A stretch of DNA of 64,000 nt from DASRBN01 sp035294305 (GCA_035294305.1 DATGLD010000039.1:1-64000); one strand, 5' to 3'. Positions 43,035 through 52,898 are shown, numbered from the stretch's first letter. A program made the numbers and translations. Notes: generated from the letters alone by a model not told the origin.

Positions 43035-44612
43035 TTAACCTCCATTTCCAGTTCCGCCGCCTCCACCTCCGCGGCCACCGCCCCCACCGAAGCCGCCCCC
43101 ACCGAAGCCGCCTCCGCCGAAACCTCCGCCTCTGACACCTCCAGTTGCTCCACTGCCTGTCGTGGTGGTAATGCCACCAGTCTGACTGACCACGACCTTA
43201 TCGCCGGCAGTGAGGCCGGAGAGAATTTCGGTATATTGCCCGTTGCTCAGCCCGGTGGTTACGAGCACGGGAACTAATTTGCCGTTCTTCAACTCTACGA
43301 CGATACCGCGGCTGCCACCAGCGCCAGGGGAGCCGGAAGAGGAGGCGCCCGCGACCAGGGCGCGAATTTGAGCGGCGGTAAGTTCGCCGTTTTGTATGGC
43401 GGTGGTTGAGAAGGAAAGAGCTGCCGCCGGTACGAGCAACGTACCGATGCGCTCAGCGGTGGTAATATTGACGGTTGCGGTCATGCCAGGGTAGATATGA
43501 GCGTTATTGAGACTCTGATTGTCGACCGTGAGAGTGACCGGATAGGTCACGACGCTGGAAGTGGTCTGCCCTTGAATGTCGATACTGGCGACGCTGGCGC
43601 GAAAGGTTTGTGATGGATAAGCCGCGACGGTAAAGACTGCGGGCTGGCCAACCTGCACGCCCGCGATATCAGCCTCGTTGACCTGCACGGTAATGCTAAG
43701 GCTGCTCATATCCAGCAAGACGATAAAGGCCGATGAGCTACTGGAGCTACTGGAACTGCCTGATCCACCGCTGCCCGCCTGTTCGCCGACCATGCCATTG
43801 ATGGCGGCGATGATACCGGCATGTGGAGCGGTAAGCGTAGCAGACTGCAAATTGTCCTGCGCTGTTTTCAATGCCGCCTCAGCATTGCTCACCTGGTTCT
43901 CTGCCGAAGTGACCTGGTTGGCCGCGGACGATTCGGCAGCATAAGCTGAATATCTGGCCTGCTGGTATTGATCTTCCGCCAGTTGCTGGCAATTGGCAGG
44001 AGGATTTTTCTCCGTGGCGCAGGTATTGAGCGCGTTCTGCTCATTGTCGTAGGCAATGGCAAGGGCTATTGATTGCTGGGCATCGGTATTGCCTTCACTC
44101 GTCTCAGCGGAACTCAGTGACGTCTCCGCTGCATTGAGGGAAGCCTGGGCCTGGTTTACTGCATCCTGCAACGAAGTGCTGCTGAGTTGCGCAAGTTTTT
44201 GACCCTGTTTCACCTGCTGGCCTACATGTACATAGATGGCCTGTATCTGGCCGGAGGCGGTGAAATTCATATTATAGATGGCGCTGGGCTGTACCTGGCC
44301 GGTGCCCGAGACGGTCTGGGCGATATTACCGATGGTCGCCGTAGCCTGTGTGTATTGTACTGCTGGGGGACGCGTTAATTGCATATAGGTGAACACGCCG
44401 CCACCTGCCAGCAGGATAACCAGAATGATGATCAACGGTATGAGCCAGGCGTGCCGGCGGCGTGGCGCTGTCGCACCAGGTGTAAGCGGGATCTCGAAAT
44501 CCTCGGTATCATCGTCGATAAGTGGCGCGAAATTTATAGGTATTTCGGTTGTATGAACGTCTGTATCGACTGTTTTCGGTTCTAATTTGGACATGTCCTC
44601 AGTATCGGGCAT
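43035..44612 (-). CDS. macA: HlyD/MacA-type membrane fusion (periplasmic adaptor) protein
   Basis: The ATG at 44610-44612 (MPDTEDMSK) has GAGGAGG 8 nt upstream. The GTG 16 codons earlier is not supported. The 525-residue protein has an N-terminal helix (LIPLIIILVILLAGGGVFTY), a lipoyl half-motif VSGTGQVQPSAIYNMNFTAS, a long coiled coil rich in Ala/Gln/Ser from about 150 to 245, the second lipoyl half TLTAPHAGIIAAINGMVGEQ and a beta-barrel domain. The C-terminal tail is almost pure Gly (GGGFGGGGFGGGG). It would link the ABC exporter to the cell exterior. Chloroflexota here are probably monoderm, so no TolC partner is needed. Confidence 0.9.
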   Translation of the reverse strand: MPDTEDMSKLEPKTVDTDVHTTEIPINFAPLIDDDTEDFEIPLTPGATAPRRRHAWLIPLIIILVILLAGGGVFTYMQLTRPPAVQYTQATATIGNIAQTVSGTGQVQPSAIYNMNFTASGQIQAIYVHVGQQVKQGQKLAQLSSTSLQDAVNQAQASLNAAETSLSSAETSEGNTDAQQSIALAIAYDNEQNALNTCATEKNPPANCQQLAEDQYQQARYSAYAAESSAANQVTSAENQVSNAEAALKTAQDNLQSATLTAPHAGIIAAINGMVGEQAGSGGSGSSSSSSSSSAFIVLLDMSSLSITVQVNEADIAGVQVGQPAVFTVAAYPSQTFRASVASIDIQGQTTSSVVTYPVTLTVDNQSLNNAHIYPGMTATVNITTAERIGTLLVPAAALSFSTTAIQNGELTAAQIRALVAGASSSGSPGAGGSRGIVVELKNGKLVPVLVTTGLSNGQYTEILSGLTAGDKVVVSQTGGITTTTGSGATGGVRGGGFGGGGFGGGGFGGGGGRGGGGGGTGNGG

Positions 44613-44908
44613 ATCATTTTCCTCCTCATAAACGGTTCCGGCAATGATGGGCGATCCCACCCCCTGGCGCGATTATGGAGTTTGACGAAATACTCAGGGA
44701 ATCGCGCATGGGGTCGATGATGAATCTGCACGGCCAACATTGGTAAACCAAGAAGCGGAGCGATCCCGCCTGTCATTCCTTGCGACGCTCAGCATGACAG
44801 GGTCTGGGCCACTCGAATTGCCGATTTTGATTGTTAAAATTCATAATCAGCCTCTTGCCAGGTGATTTTGCTAAAGTCCATCTTTTGATCTATCTACTCC
44901 ACCCTGCG

Positions 44909-45718
44909 CTATTGTGTTTGCGCCGAAGCGGGCAATTTCAAGAGAATAGCCACGGTACGCGCCGCGATCTCGCCATTACTGCCCGGCGAGCCACTCACAG
45001 TAACCGCCTCGCCGGTTTTTAAGGCCGCCGAGGTGGCGCTGGTCGTCTCCAGGACCTGCGTCTGCGGAGTGATCGTGACGCTGAAGGTGCCCCCGGAGGT
45101 GTCGGTAATGACCAGGGTAGAAGATGTTACCTGGCTGACGGTGCCGACCAGCCCGCGGAAGTTTGTTGTCGCGGTTCCGGTTCCGATTCCAGGAGTTCCG
45201 GCTTGCCCGCGGCTGAAGCAGGGATTACTGGCGCGTCCGGCTCCAGGCGTGCCCCTGGCTCCAGGAAACCTGCCACTACCAAAGCCACCAGCGGCTCCGG
45301 GGCCGGAGCCGCTGGTCACGGTTATTCTGGTGGCCGTATAGGTGCTACCGGAGCTGGTCACGGCAACGGTTACGAATGTGCCTTCCTTGAGGGATGTAGC
45401 CGGGACAATATCTTCACGCGTGAAACGCGTTGTATTTGAGTAGGTAACGGTTACATCGCCGCTTCTCATCGTTGCGACGACAAATGATGAGCCTTGAATG
45501 CTGCTGATCGTGCCGGTTGCCGTCTTAAAGTTGCCACGAACTTGCGCGCACGCTGTAGCAGTAGCGGCAGCGGATGTAGTGGAAGTATTGGAGGAGCCGG
45601 CAGTAGAAGACGAGTTACTGCCACAACCGGCGAGCAGGAATAGCATCAGGAGGAGAAATAAGCAGCCGGCCAGCATTTTCCCCGGTGAGCTTCTCTCGCA
45701 TATTCGCAGTACATTCAT
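44909..45718 (-). CDS. DUF5666-like lipoprotein
   Basis: The ATG at 45716-45718 (MNVLRICERSS) has AAAGGA about 7 nt upstream. The ATG 7 codons earlier lacks a site. The 269-residue protein has a lipoprotein signal peptide (MLAGCLFLLLMLFLLAGC, lipobox LAGC). A Ser/Thr-rich linker and two DUF5666-type beta modules follow, each with GTISSIQGSSFVV or GTVSQVTSSTLVI, T-x-F and a V-T-V strand. Between them is a Gly/Arg/Pro-rich stretch (GFGSGRFPGARGTPG). DUF5666 domains are found in secreted proteins of unknown function. It lies upstream of the HlyD-like gene in the TCS/exporter unit. Confidence 0.82.
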   Translation of the reverse strand: MNVLRICERSSPGKMLAGCLFLLLMLFLLAGCGSNSSSTAGSSNTSTTSAAATATACAQVRGNFKTATGTISSIQGSSFVVATMRSGDVTVTYSNTTRFTREDIVPATSLKEGTFVTVAVTSSGSTYTATRITVTSGSGPGAAGGFGSGRFPGARGTPGAGRASNPCFSRGQAGTPGIGTGTATTNFRGLVGTVSQVTSSTLVITDTSGGTFSVTITPQTQVLETTSATSAALKTGEAVTVSGSPGSNGEIAARTVAILLKLPASAQTQ

Positions 45719-45874
45719 AAGAACGATCCTTTCTCGCATCGCTTATTCGTTTGCTGCCCTGAGCGAGGACAGGCACCAGGACCTGCCCTACATCCATCCT
45801 ACTGGTATTCGCAAGCGTTATTTCCTGGCAGCACATACCGGCTATAGTGTAGCAAAGCTCATATAAAGCCAGTG

Positions 45875-47113
45875 TTAAGTGCCAGGGCGTTTTTGAGACG
45901 ACGAAGATGCAGTCAGGTCCTCCGCGAGTGGCAGCAGGATGGTAAAGGTGCTGCCAACATCGGGAGTACTTTCTACCTGGATGCGGCCACTATGGTGCTG
46001 CACGATAGCCGAGGCAATCGACAGGCCAAGACCGGCGCCACCTTTATGACGAGAGCGCGAGGAGTCGGCCCGGTAGAAGCGGTCGAAGATGCGGGACTGC
46101 TTATCGAAAGGAATGCCGGCGCCGGTATCTGTGACGATGACGACGGCCCAGTGATCTTTACGGTTGCAAGAAATGCTGACTTTGCCTCCCGGGCGGTTAT
46201 AATAGATTGCATTTTCGACCAGGTTACTGAACGCGCGTGCCAGCAGGGGGCCATTGCCACGCACAACGACTTCGCCATCATTGCCCAGTTGCAGCTCTAC
46301 CTGTCGCATACTGGCAGCATACTCCAGGTCACATACCACCTCCTCCAATAAAGGGGCCAGGGTTAGCACTTCGGCGGTGGATTGCTGTTCCGCGGTTGCC
46401 AGGATCAGCAGATCAGAGACAAGGCGTTCAAGGCGGGTTAATGCTCGTTCCTGCGTCGCGACCATCGCGCGGTAATCTTCCAGGCCGGCGTGGGGGTCGC
46501 TGGCGACAACTTCGAGGTTGGTGCGCAGGGAGGCAAGGGGAGTACGCAGTTCATGGGCGACATCGGCGACAAAACGCTTCTGTAGCTCAAACGTACTTTG
46601 CAGCCTTGCTAACATGGCATCAAAGGTGTCGGCCAACTCCTTGACTTCATCGCATGGGCCATCCAGCGCCAGGCGGGTATTCAGCGTATTTGCCTCGATG
46701 CGCCTGGCCGCGGCGCTAACCTTCCCCACGGGCCGCAGAGCCATGCCCGCGAGCCAGTAGGCCCCAATACCTCCAAGCACGGAGACGGCAGCCAGTCCGA
46801 TCAGAGAGATATTGCGTAATTCAAGCAAGAGGGCAAATTCGAGCGGATTGGCCGCTCTCCGGTAGATGTCACCGGCAGCAGGCCTTATGAAAGAACCTGC
46901 GGGTAACGGCCCGCTTTGCTGCGCCCTGTCAGATGTAAGGATATGATAGCGAATAATATTGGGAAAGCGCTCGAGGGCGCTAGTATTTATGAAGAGCAGC
47001 AGGGCAAAACTGAGAACGAATACCAGCGCGGCAGAACCCAGCGCCAGTCGCATTCGTAAAGGAAGGCGCCGCTTTTTCCAGAGGCGGAAAGGGTTGAGCT
47101 GCCGCATTCTCAC
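45875..47113 (-). CDS. Sensor histidine kinase (HAMP, HisKA, HATPase)
   Basis: A 412-residue protein with two transmembrane helices (about 24-42 and 102-122), a short sensor loop between them, a HAMP domain (about 124-178), the dimerisation/phosphoacceptor helix with H187 in FVADVAHELRTPLASL, and the ATPase with N-box NLVENAIYYNRPGG, G1 DTGAGIPFDKQ and G2 GGAGLGLSIA. The GTG start overlaps the TGA of the response-regulator gene (GTGA), so the pair is translationally coupled. The extracellular loop of about 60 residues is the likely input. Confidence 0.93.
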   Translation of the reverse strand: MRMRQLNPFRLWKKRRLPLRMRLALGSAALVFVLSFALLLFINTSALERFPNIIRYHILTSDRAQQSGPLPAGSFIRPAAGDIYRRAANPLEFALLLELRNISLIGLAAVSVLGGIGAYWLAGMALRPVGKVSAAARRIEANTLNTRLALDGPCDEVKELADTFDAMLARLQSTFELQKRFVADVAHELRTPLASLRTNLEVVASDPHAGLEDYRAMVATQERALTRLERLVSDLLILATAEQQSTAEVLTLAPLLEEVVCDLEYAASMRQVELQLGNDGEVVVRGNGPLLARAFSNLVENAIYYNRPGGKVSISCNRKDHWAVVIVTDTGAGIPFDKQSRIFDRFYRADSSRSRHKGGAGLGLSIASAIVQHHSGRIQVESTPDVGSTFTILLPLAEDLTASSSSQKRPGT

Positions 47114-47823
47114 AATGATGCCTCCACGAGCTGCTGTGTACTGGGGAAAGCAGGTGAGCCAACACGGTACCCCTGACCAACAATGGTTTCGATGTAACGC
47201 GGCGTTTCTGCGATATCTTCGAGCTTGCGGCGCAACGAATTGATATGCACGCGCACGGTATTTGTAAGCGGGTTGGCCTGCATATCCCAGACATGCTCCA
47301 ACAACATCTCCTGGCTGACGATTTCACCCTGGTGGCGCAGCAGGTATTCGAGAATACCAAACTCCTTGCAGGTCAGTTCCAGTCGCCGATTACCCTGCCA
47401 GGCGACACGCGTTGTGGGGTCCAGTTTCAGGTCTTGATAATGCAACAAGGGAGAACGTACACGCATATCGCGGCGCAGCAAGGCACGAACACGAGCAGTG
47501 AGTTCACCGAAATGAAAAGGTTTGACGAGATAATCGTCTGCGCCGAGGTCGAGGCCGGTGATACGTTCATCGGGTTGATCGCGCGCGGTGAGGATAAGGA
47601 TGAGCAGGGAAGACCTGGCGGCCCGCAGGCGGCGGCAGACTTCGAGCCCGTCCATTTCAGGCAGATTGAGGTCGAGAATAGCGAGATCGTAGTCGTTGAC
47701 CATGGCGAACTCCAGCCCTTGCATACCATCGGAGGCTAGGTCTACGGCGTATCCCTGCTGGCGGAGACCTTTAGCCAATGCATGGGCCAGGTCGGCTTCA
47801 TCGTCAACGACAAGCAATCTCAT
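47110..47823 (-). CDS. OmpR/PhoB-type response regulator, partner of the histidine kinase
   Basis: The ATG at 47821-47823 has GAGGGAATCT upstream. The 24-codon longer frame is not supported. The 237-residue protein has a receiver with D51 in LAILDLNLPEMDG, TARDQPDERITGLDLGADD and the Lys in YLVKPFH. It also has a winged-helix output domain (LELTCKEFGILEYLLRHQGE, then VRVHINSLRRKLEDIAETP). It heads the minus-strand unit (RR, HK, lipoprotein, MacA, ATPase, MacB) and probably controls the exporter or itself. Confidence 0.95.
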   Translation of the reverse strand: MRLLVVDDEADLAHALAKGLRQQGYAVDLASDGMQGLEFAMVNDYDLAILDLNLPEMDGLEVCRRLRAARSSLLILILTARDQPDERITGLDLGADDYLVKPFHFGELTARVRALLRRDMRVRSPLLHYQDLKLDPTTRVAWQGNRRLELTCKEFGILEYLLRHQGEIVSQEMLLEHVWDMQANPLTNTVRVHINSLRRKLEDIAETPRYIETIVGQGYRVGSPAFPSTQQLVEASL

Positions 47824-48094
47824 AGATTCCCTCGCTTTTTTGATTGCCCGGGGCGCGGTCATACAGTTGAACGAAATAGTGCGGCAATCCCACAAAGGCT
47901 ATTCACCAGCCCTACGTCCATTGCCGGTCTATTTTATCAGTCTGCATCACCTGGCCCCTCTCCCACTTCTCGGCCAAAGTATAGCAAGCGGTTTTCAGGA
48001 AATTTACAGGGATTTGTAAAAAGATTGTAAAGTGAGGCATGGGGGCCAATTAATCGGCGGTGACTGCGATAAATCAACCCCCTGTGTTGGTGAC

Positions 48095-51000
48095 TTATTT
48101 CCTCTTGAGGGCAGGAAGAGCGAAGAGCCTGTCGGCGACCAGTGCGCCATTGAAGTTATAAGGCTTGAGGCCCTTGATGGCGCTGGTGTCGATGTTGACC
48201 TGGATGGTTGGAATATAGCCGCCCTGCTTCTGCACGAGCAACTGGTATGGAGACTGACCAGGAATATGCTTGACGACATGCGGGACATACCACGAGAGCG
48301 TGATGTACGAGATGCAGTTCTTGGGTGTGACGGTTAAACCACCCCACATGGCGCGCCCGGGCATATCGCTGGTAAGCTCAGTAGGAGCGCCAACGCTGTC
48401 GATGGGCCAGCTGGTGAATCCCTTACCAGGAACGTAGGCATTCTGGCCAAGCGCATAATCGCCATCGGGGCAATAACGCTCGTTGCCGGGAAACATCGTG
48501 AGATACTGCTGGCAGCCAGGCGGCACTCCACCATTGCCGTTGCCGTTACCTTTTCCGGTGCCGCCGTTGCCACCACCGGGCGTCCCACCAGTACCACCAC
48601 CAGGCGTTCCACCGGTACCTCCGGGGGAGCCAGGGCCACAGAGTGGTTTGCCCGTATCAAAACCGTCGCCATACAGCAACTGCGCATCCTGCGGCGCGTA
48701 GACGCGAATATAATCGGCATATGTATCGTAGCCGTAAACGGGACCGGTTTGCTGGTAATTGAGGGTGATGGTGAGGGTATGCGTCGCCCCACCCTGCGCG
48801 TCGAGTACGACGTTATCTTGCTCGGTGGTGTGAACATACTGGCTGGCCTTGCTGATGCTGATATTTGCTTGTACAACCATGAAGCCATCCTGCTGGGTAA
48901 AGGTAGACATGCCACCGGCGTAACCATGGGCGACGAGCCATGCCTCGGCCTGCGGATCCGAGAAGTAGATTTCCAGATCGTGAGATTGAATATCCTTCAC
49001 CGCCTTCTGCACAATAGTCATGAGCTGTTTGACGGAGAGGTGGCGCACTTTGTCGAGCAAGATTTTGCCGAGCAGAGAGGTAAAGGCTTTGCGGGTAGCG
49101 GCGTTGTTAGTGCCAGTTTTCTGGCGCTGTAACTGGATGGCCTGCTGGTTTTGCTGGTAATAGTGCAGCTTGTCCGCGAGATTCTGAGCGGTAATCGTCT
49201 CATGATACTCCGGGACCTGGATGGGGCCGGTAACCTCGAGGACGTGCGAGATGAGGGTGGGCGTGAACGAGATATCGCCATCGACGGGGCCACCGCCTTC
49301 TTCCTGGAAGACCTGCATGGCCAGTTTCGCGGAGGTGGGATAATCGCCGGAGAGATTGGCATCACGCAAGCCCCAGTTGCCGAAGTTCATCCAGCTGCGA
49401 TATTGTGGTGGCGCTGGTCTATTCAGTTCGACGCCGTTGCCCGCGTAGTCAAGTTCGGTGACATCTTGCAGCGTGAAAGGCGCTATGCGGCCATTGGAGA
49501 TGGTGAGGATGCCATATTGTCCGGTAAAGCCTCCGCTGGGGCGCAGTTCGGCGTTATCCATGGTCTGGACGAGGAAGCGCCGCGGATGTCCAATACCGAG
49601 CAGCCAGGAGACGATGCCCGTCACTCCCTGCACCTGAGTGATGAGGCTTTGCGCCTTCGGCAGCAGGGTGAGGACAGAAGCAAGCTCTGTTTTCTGCTTA
49701 GCGCTAAGGGGCAGGTCCTGTATGGAAACCTGGCTCATTTGAGTCTGGATATCATTGATGTAATACTGGGCATGCACCAGAGCGCCCTCAGCATTAGAAA
49801 CATCGGCGGCAGTGATGAGCGGCGTATTGGAACCACTTGAGAGCGGCGAGCCGTGCAGGATATTAGCGCCTAGCAGAGCCACGCCCAGCAACTCATTACC
49901 CATATGGGAGACATCCAGGCCGACCTGCACCAGGTGACGAGCCATACCGAGCTGGTTGCTGTATTGAGGCGCGAATTGCTGAACGAGGAAGTCGATATCG
50001 GAACGATTGACCAGTTGCTGCAATTCAAGAAAGTCGCTCCCGGCCTGCGTGAGATCTTTCTGGGCCTGGCGCAATTTAGCGGCGTTGAGGGCGGCCGTGG
50101 GATCACTTTTTGAGATAGGAATGAGGTCCTTGACGGCGAGAAGTTTGTTAACACCATCCAGAGTGACACTGCGAATGTGTGTATAGGCGCTGTACGCGGC
50201 GAGTCCTGAGCCGGCGGGTATCAAGAGGATCATCAACAGGGCCGCTACCACGGCGGCGCTGATGATGCTGGTATGCCGTCGCCGCACGCGCTGCCGTTGT
50301 TCGCTGCGCACCCAGCGTTTGCGTATTCTGCGATCCTTATGGATCATTTGGGCAGGAGCGCGATGGAGCGCGAATGGGCGATATGGCTGGAGCCGCACCC
50401 TTCCACTCCTCAGGGCGGGGCTAGCTCCCTCACCCCCATCCATCACAACCTCCGGCCCTGCTGCCTGCTCCCTGGAGAGGGTGGCAACAGAGCTCGTCTC
50501 TACACTTTGTTCCTCCGAAAGGTCTTCATTTGCACAGGGTTGCCCGTCGATGGGCGTAGCATCCGTTTCGTTCGCTTGTTCGCCAGCACCCTGGCGCTGC
50601 CGGCCTACTTGCTGCGTATCATCCAGTTCACTTTCAGCAGGGGCATTATGCGATTCGCTTCCGGCAGGTTCAGCATGTAATGCGACTTCAACTGCTATTT
50701 CCCCGGTTACAGGTCCTTCCCCGGTTATTATTTCTTCTTCTTGTTCTTGCGATTGAGCAGGAGGAATGGGTGTGACCGGCAATGCTGTAGCTGTTTGAGG
50801 TCTTTTGATAGCTTCGCGCCTGGCAGTATCTTCTTCCTCACCATCGTGTTCGTCACTGGGGGCAACGGCATCATTAGTGGAAACAGGGATATGTGTGTAG
50901 TCAATGACGGTGACACCAGGAACGAGGGCGCGATAACCCCACGGCATCCCATCCTCATGCTGCATCAAACACCTTTTAATCAATCTTCTGAGGGTTCTGG

Positions 51001-51196
51001 GCGCAAGGTGATACTGGGAAGCTACGTCATTGAGAGACTGCTGTGATGTCAGGTAGGCATGTACAGCGGCTTTGCGTTTCGCGAAGTATTTTCTTTCGCG
51101 CGCGCTGAGTTCAGCAATATTTACCTCTGCCCACGCGGTAATATCGGGCCTGTCCCTGTCTACTGTAGGGGAATCTACCAATGGCGCAGAAGACAC
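48095..51196 (-). CDS. Membrane protein with N-terminal HTH and extracytoplasmic DUF4012 domain
   Basis: A 1033-residue protein. Residues about 32-95 form a helix-turn-helix-like region: LSARERKYFAKRKAAVHAYL, then SLNDVASQYHLAPRTLRRLI, followed by GYRALVPGVTVIDYT. This arrangement resembles the N-terminal HTH of Mu-like transposases common in Ktedonobacteria. Residues 110-305 are acidic then basic and disordered, and 311-335 is one transmembrane helix. The outside part has a coiled-coil region (about 345-520) and the DUF4012 core from about 540: FLVQTMDNAELRPSGGFTGQ and GDYPTSAKLAMQVF, and VTGPIQVPEYHETI. It also has a Gly-rich insert (GGTGGTPGGGTGG). DUF4012 proteins are thought to act in polysaccharide or cell-wall assembly. 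The HTH-TM-sensor plan resembles CadC/ToxR-type regulators. Confidence 0.85.
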   Translation of the reverse strand: MSSAPLVDSPTVDRDRPDITAWAEVNIAELSARERKYFAKRKAAVHAYLTSQQSLNDVASQYHLAPRTLRRLIKRCLMQHEDGMPWGYRALVPGVTVIDYTHIPVSTNDAVAPSDEHDGEEEDTARREAIKRPQTATALPVTPIPPAQSQEQEEEIITGEGPVTGEIAVEVALHAEPAGSESHNAPAESELDDTQQVGRQRQGAGEQANETDATPIDGQPCANEDLSEEQSVETSSVATLSREQAAGPEVVMDGGEGASPALRSGRVRLQPYRPFALHRAPAQMIHKDRRIRKRWVRSEQRQRVRRRHTSIISAAVVAALLMILLIPAGSGLAAYSAYTHIRSVTLDGVNKLLAVKDLIPISKSDPTAALNAAKLRQAQKDLTQAGSDFLELQQLVNRSDIDFLVQQFAPQYSNQLGMARHLVQVGLDVSHMGNELLGVALLGANILHGSPLSSGSNTPLITAADVSNAEGALVHAQYYINDIQTQMSQVSIQDLPLSAKQKTELASVLTLLPKAQSLITQVQGVTGIVSWLLGIGHPRRFLVQTMDNAELRPSGGFTGQYGILTISNGRIAPFTLQDVTELDYAGNGVELNRPAPPQYRSWMNFGNWGLRDANLSGDYPTSAKLAMQVFQEEGGGPVDGDISFTPTLISHVLEVTGPIQVPEYHETITAQNLADKLHYYQQNQQAIQLQRQKTGTNNAATRKAFTSLLGKILLDKVRHLSVKQLMTIVQKAVKDIQSHDLEIYFSDPQAEAWLVAHGYAGGMSTFTQQDGFMVVQANISISKASQYVHTTEQDNVVLDAQGGATHTLTITLNYQQTGPVYGYDTYADYIRVYAPQDAQLLYGDGFDTGKPLCGPGSPGGTGGTPGGGTGGTPGGGNGGTGKGNGNGNGGVPPGCQQYLTMFPGNERYCPDGDYALGQNAYVPGKGFTSWPIDSVGAPTELTSDMPGRAMWGGLTVTPKNCISYITLSWYVPHVVKHIPGQSPYQLLVQKQGGYIPTIQVNIDTSAIKGLKPYNFNGALVADRLFALPALKRK

Positions 51197-51238
51197 GGCT
51201 CACCTCCGTAAGCAAAAACATTCCAGTTGTGCAGAGAC

Positions 51239-51452
51239 GAGGGCGACCACAAGGATACACCTCTACATGAAATGCAGAGGCGATCTCACAGGTTCCCACA
51301 GGCGCGCCACTCTCCTACAAGCGCAAGACCATCTCAAGGGTACGCCCCCACTCTGTTAGATGAGACAGACGAATTGGATGGCGGCCACTTCCTCAATTTC
51401 CAGGGCAACCACTTCCTAAACTCGGAGGGTGACCACCAGGGTGCGCCCCTAC
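51239..51452. repeat. Cluster of four interspersed-repeat copies
   Basis: Copies at about 51239-51266, 51277-51300, 51324-51351 and 51424-51452 (all minus orientation, GGGCGACCAC or variants) fill most of the 349-nt gap between the DUF4012 gene and galU. They differ by several bases each, so they are old. A fifth, degenerate copy may lie near 51388. No gene is seen in this gap. Confidence 0.7.
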
Positions 51453-51545
51453 ATGCTCTCTGTCCTATAATACAAGACGCATCAAATACCAAAAGTGTTG
51501 CAAAATTATCAATATATACCCATTCATGCCTCCAGGCAGAACCGC

Positions 51546-52418
51546 TTATCGCTCCTCCTTCAGCGCCTGCCGCAGGTATTCTTTGAGCGCGGGGGCAATA
51601 TCGGGGCGTTTGAGGGCATAGGCAATCGAGGTTGTGAGCAGGCCGAGGGGATTGCCGGTATCGTAGCGCAGGCCGGTGAAGCGCAGGCCATAGCACTGGC
51701 CCGCCCTGGCCTGCATCTCTATGGCATCGGTGACCTGAATCTCTCCCCCGGCGCCAGGAGGGGTCTTTTCCAACAGCGCGAAGATATCGGGTGTCAGAAT
51801 GTAACGGCCGGCGACTCCAAGATTGGAGGGCGCCTCTTCGGGCCTGGGTTTTTCCACGAGGTGTGTGACCTTGACGATGTTATTGCCCACATCCTCGACG
51901 GCAGCTATGCCATAAGAAGATACCTGTTCGGGCGGTGAAACAAACAGTGAGAGAACAGAGCCACCATAGCGTTCGTGTATTTTTATCATACCGGGCAGAA
52001 TAGGAGTTTCCGGCGCGACCAGTTCGTCTCCCAACATGACGATAAATGGTTCGTCGCCCACCAGCTCTTTCGCGCACAGGACAGCATGGCCCAGGCCAAG
52101 CGGTTCTAGCTGCCTCACCGCGGCATAGGTTGCCATCGTCTGCACACGACGCAGCTCTTGTAGCTCCTTGCGTTTCCCCTTGCGTTCAAGCACCGCTTCC
52201 AGTTCGGGAAACGCATCGAAGTGGTCTTCGATGCTGCGCTTGCTACGGCTGGTCACGAAAATAATCTCCTCGACCCCAGCTGCGACGGCTTCTTCCACGA
52301 TATATTGCAACGTTGGTTTATCAACGAGTGGCAGCAACTCTTTCGGCACGACTTTGCTGGCCGGCAACACCCTGGTGCCAAGCCCGGCGACGGGCAGCAC
52401 CGCTTTACGAATATGCAT
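51546..52418 (-). CDS. galU: UTP-glucose-1-phosphate uridylyltransferase
   Basis: A 290-residue enzyme with KAVLPVAGLGTRVLPASKVV (the nucleotide-binding G-x-G-T-R-x-L-P-x-x-K), PKELLPLVDKPTLQYIVEEA, EEIIFVTSRSKRSIEDHFD, GHAVLCAKELVGDEPFIVML (metal-binding Asp region) and EKPRPEEAPSNLGVAGRYIL. It makes UDP-glucose for polysaccharides and glycolipids. Its neighbour DUF4012 and the window's glycosyltransferases are natural users. GAGGTGG lies a few nt before the ATG at 52416-52418. Confidence 0.95.
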   Translation of the reverse strand: MHIRKAVLPVAGLGTRVLPASKVVPKELLPLVDKPTLQYIVEEAVAAGVEEIIFVTSRSKRSIEDHFDAFPELEAVLERKGKRKELQELRRVQTMATYAAVRQLEPLGLGHAVLCAKELVGDEPFIVMLGDELVAPETPILPGMIKIHERYGGSVLSLFVSPPEQVSSYGIAAVEDVGNNIVKVTHLVEKPRPEEAPSNLGVAGRYILTPDIFALLEKTPPGAGGEIQVTDAIEMQARAGQCYGLRFTGLRYDTGNPLGLLTTSIAYALKRPDIAPALKEYLRQALKEER

Positions 52419-52898
52419 GCATCCACCTCATTTATTTTTATTTAAGTTCAGCTCGCGAATAGCGACGATCCTTCAGGGCGCCCACAAGGTTCACAGGTAG
52501 CGCCCTTACAGCTATTGTAGGAGATTGCGAGGTGCAGGTCAAATCATGACCCTCTCCCAGCACTTTTTTCGCCGAAGTTGAAATTCCCTGATTGCGAGAG
52601 GGGAGCAAGTAATTCATTTATTGAAATCTCGCAGCAGAAGAAAGCAGTCGAGCATTGATCGATCTGGCGCGCTCCAGCGCCCGGAGACCCACCTACCACA
52701 CCCCGCTGCAACTCCCTCTCTCCCCGTGGCCCTATGGACGAATGAACTAGTACTTCAGGGCCGCTCGTCACTAGGAAATAGACGGTGCTCGTTGCATTCT
52801 ATAAGGTAGGGAGCAGGAGTCAGAGCGATCATTTTCACCCACCTTATAGATAGATAGCTAAGACACAATCAAATGGTTTGGAGATAGGAGGAAGTATT
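52419..52898. other. Divergent intergenic region with a degenerate repeat
   Basis: The region lies between galU (minus) and the SDR (plus). A copy of the interspersed repeat, broken by a short insertion, lies at about 52474-52510 (AGGGCGCCCACAAGG ... GCGCCCTTAC). No gene, RNA or clear promoter is seen in the rest. Confidence 0.5.

Noticed and set aside
43035..43180. Possible short tandem repeat array or CRISPR-like sequence
   Set aside because: The repeats are GGN glycine codons in the tail of the MacA-like protein. They have no spacers and are coding.
48500..48640. Tandem DNA repeat
   Set aside because: These are codons for the Gly/Thr/Pro-rich insert of the DUF4012 protein, not a separate element.
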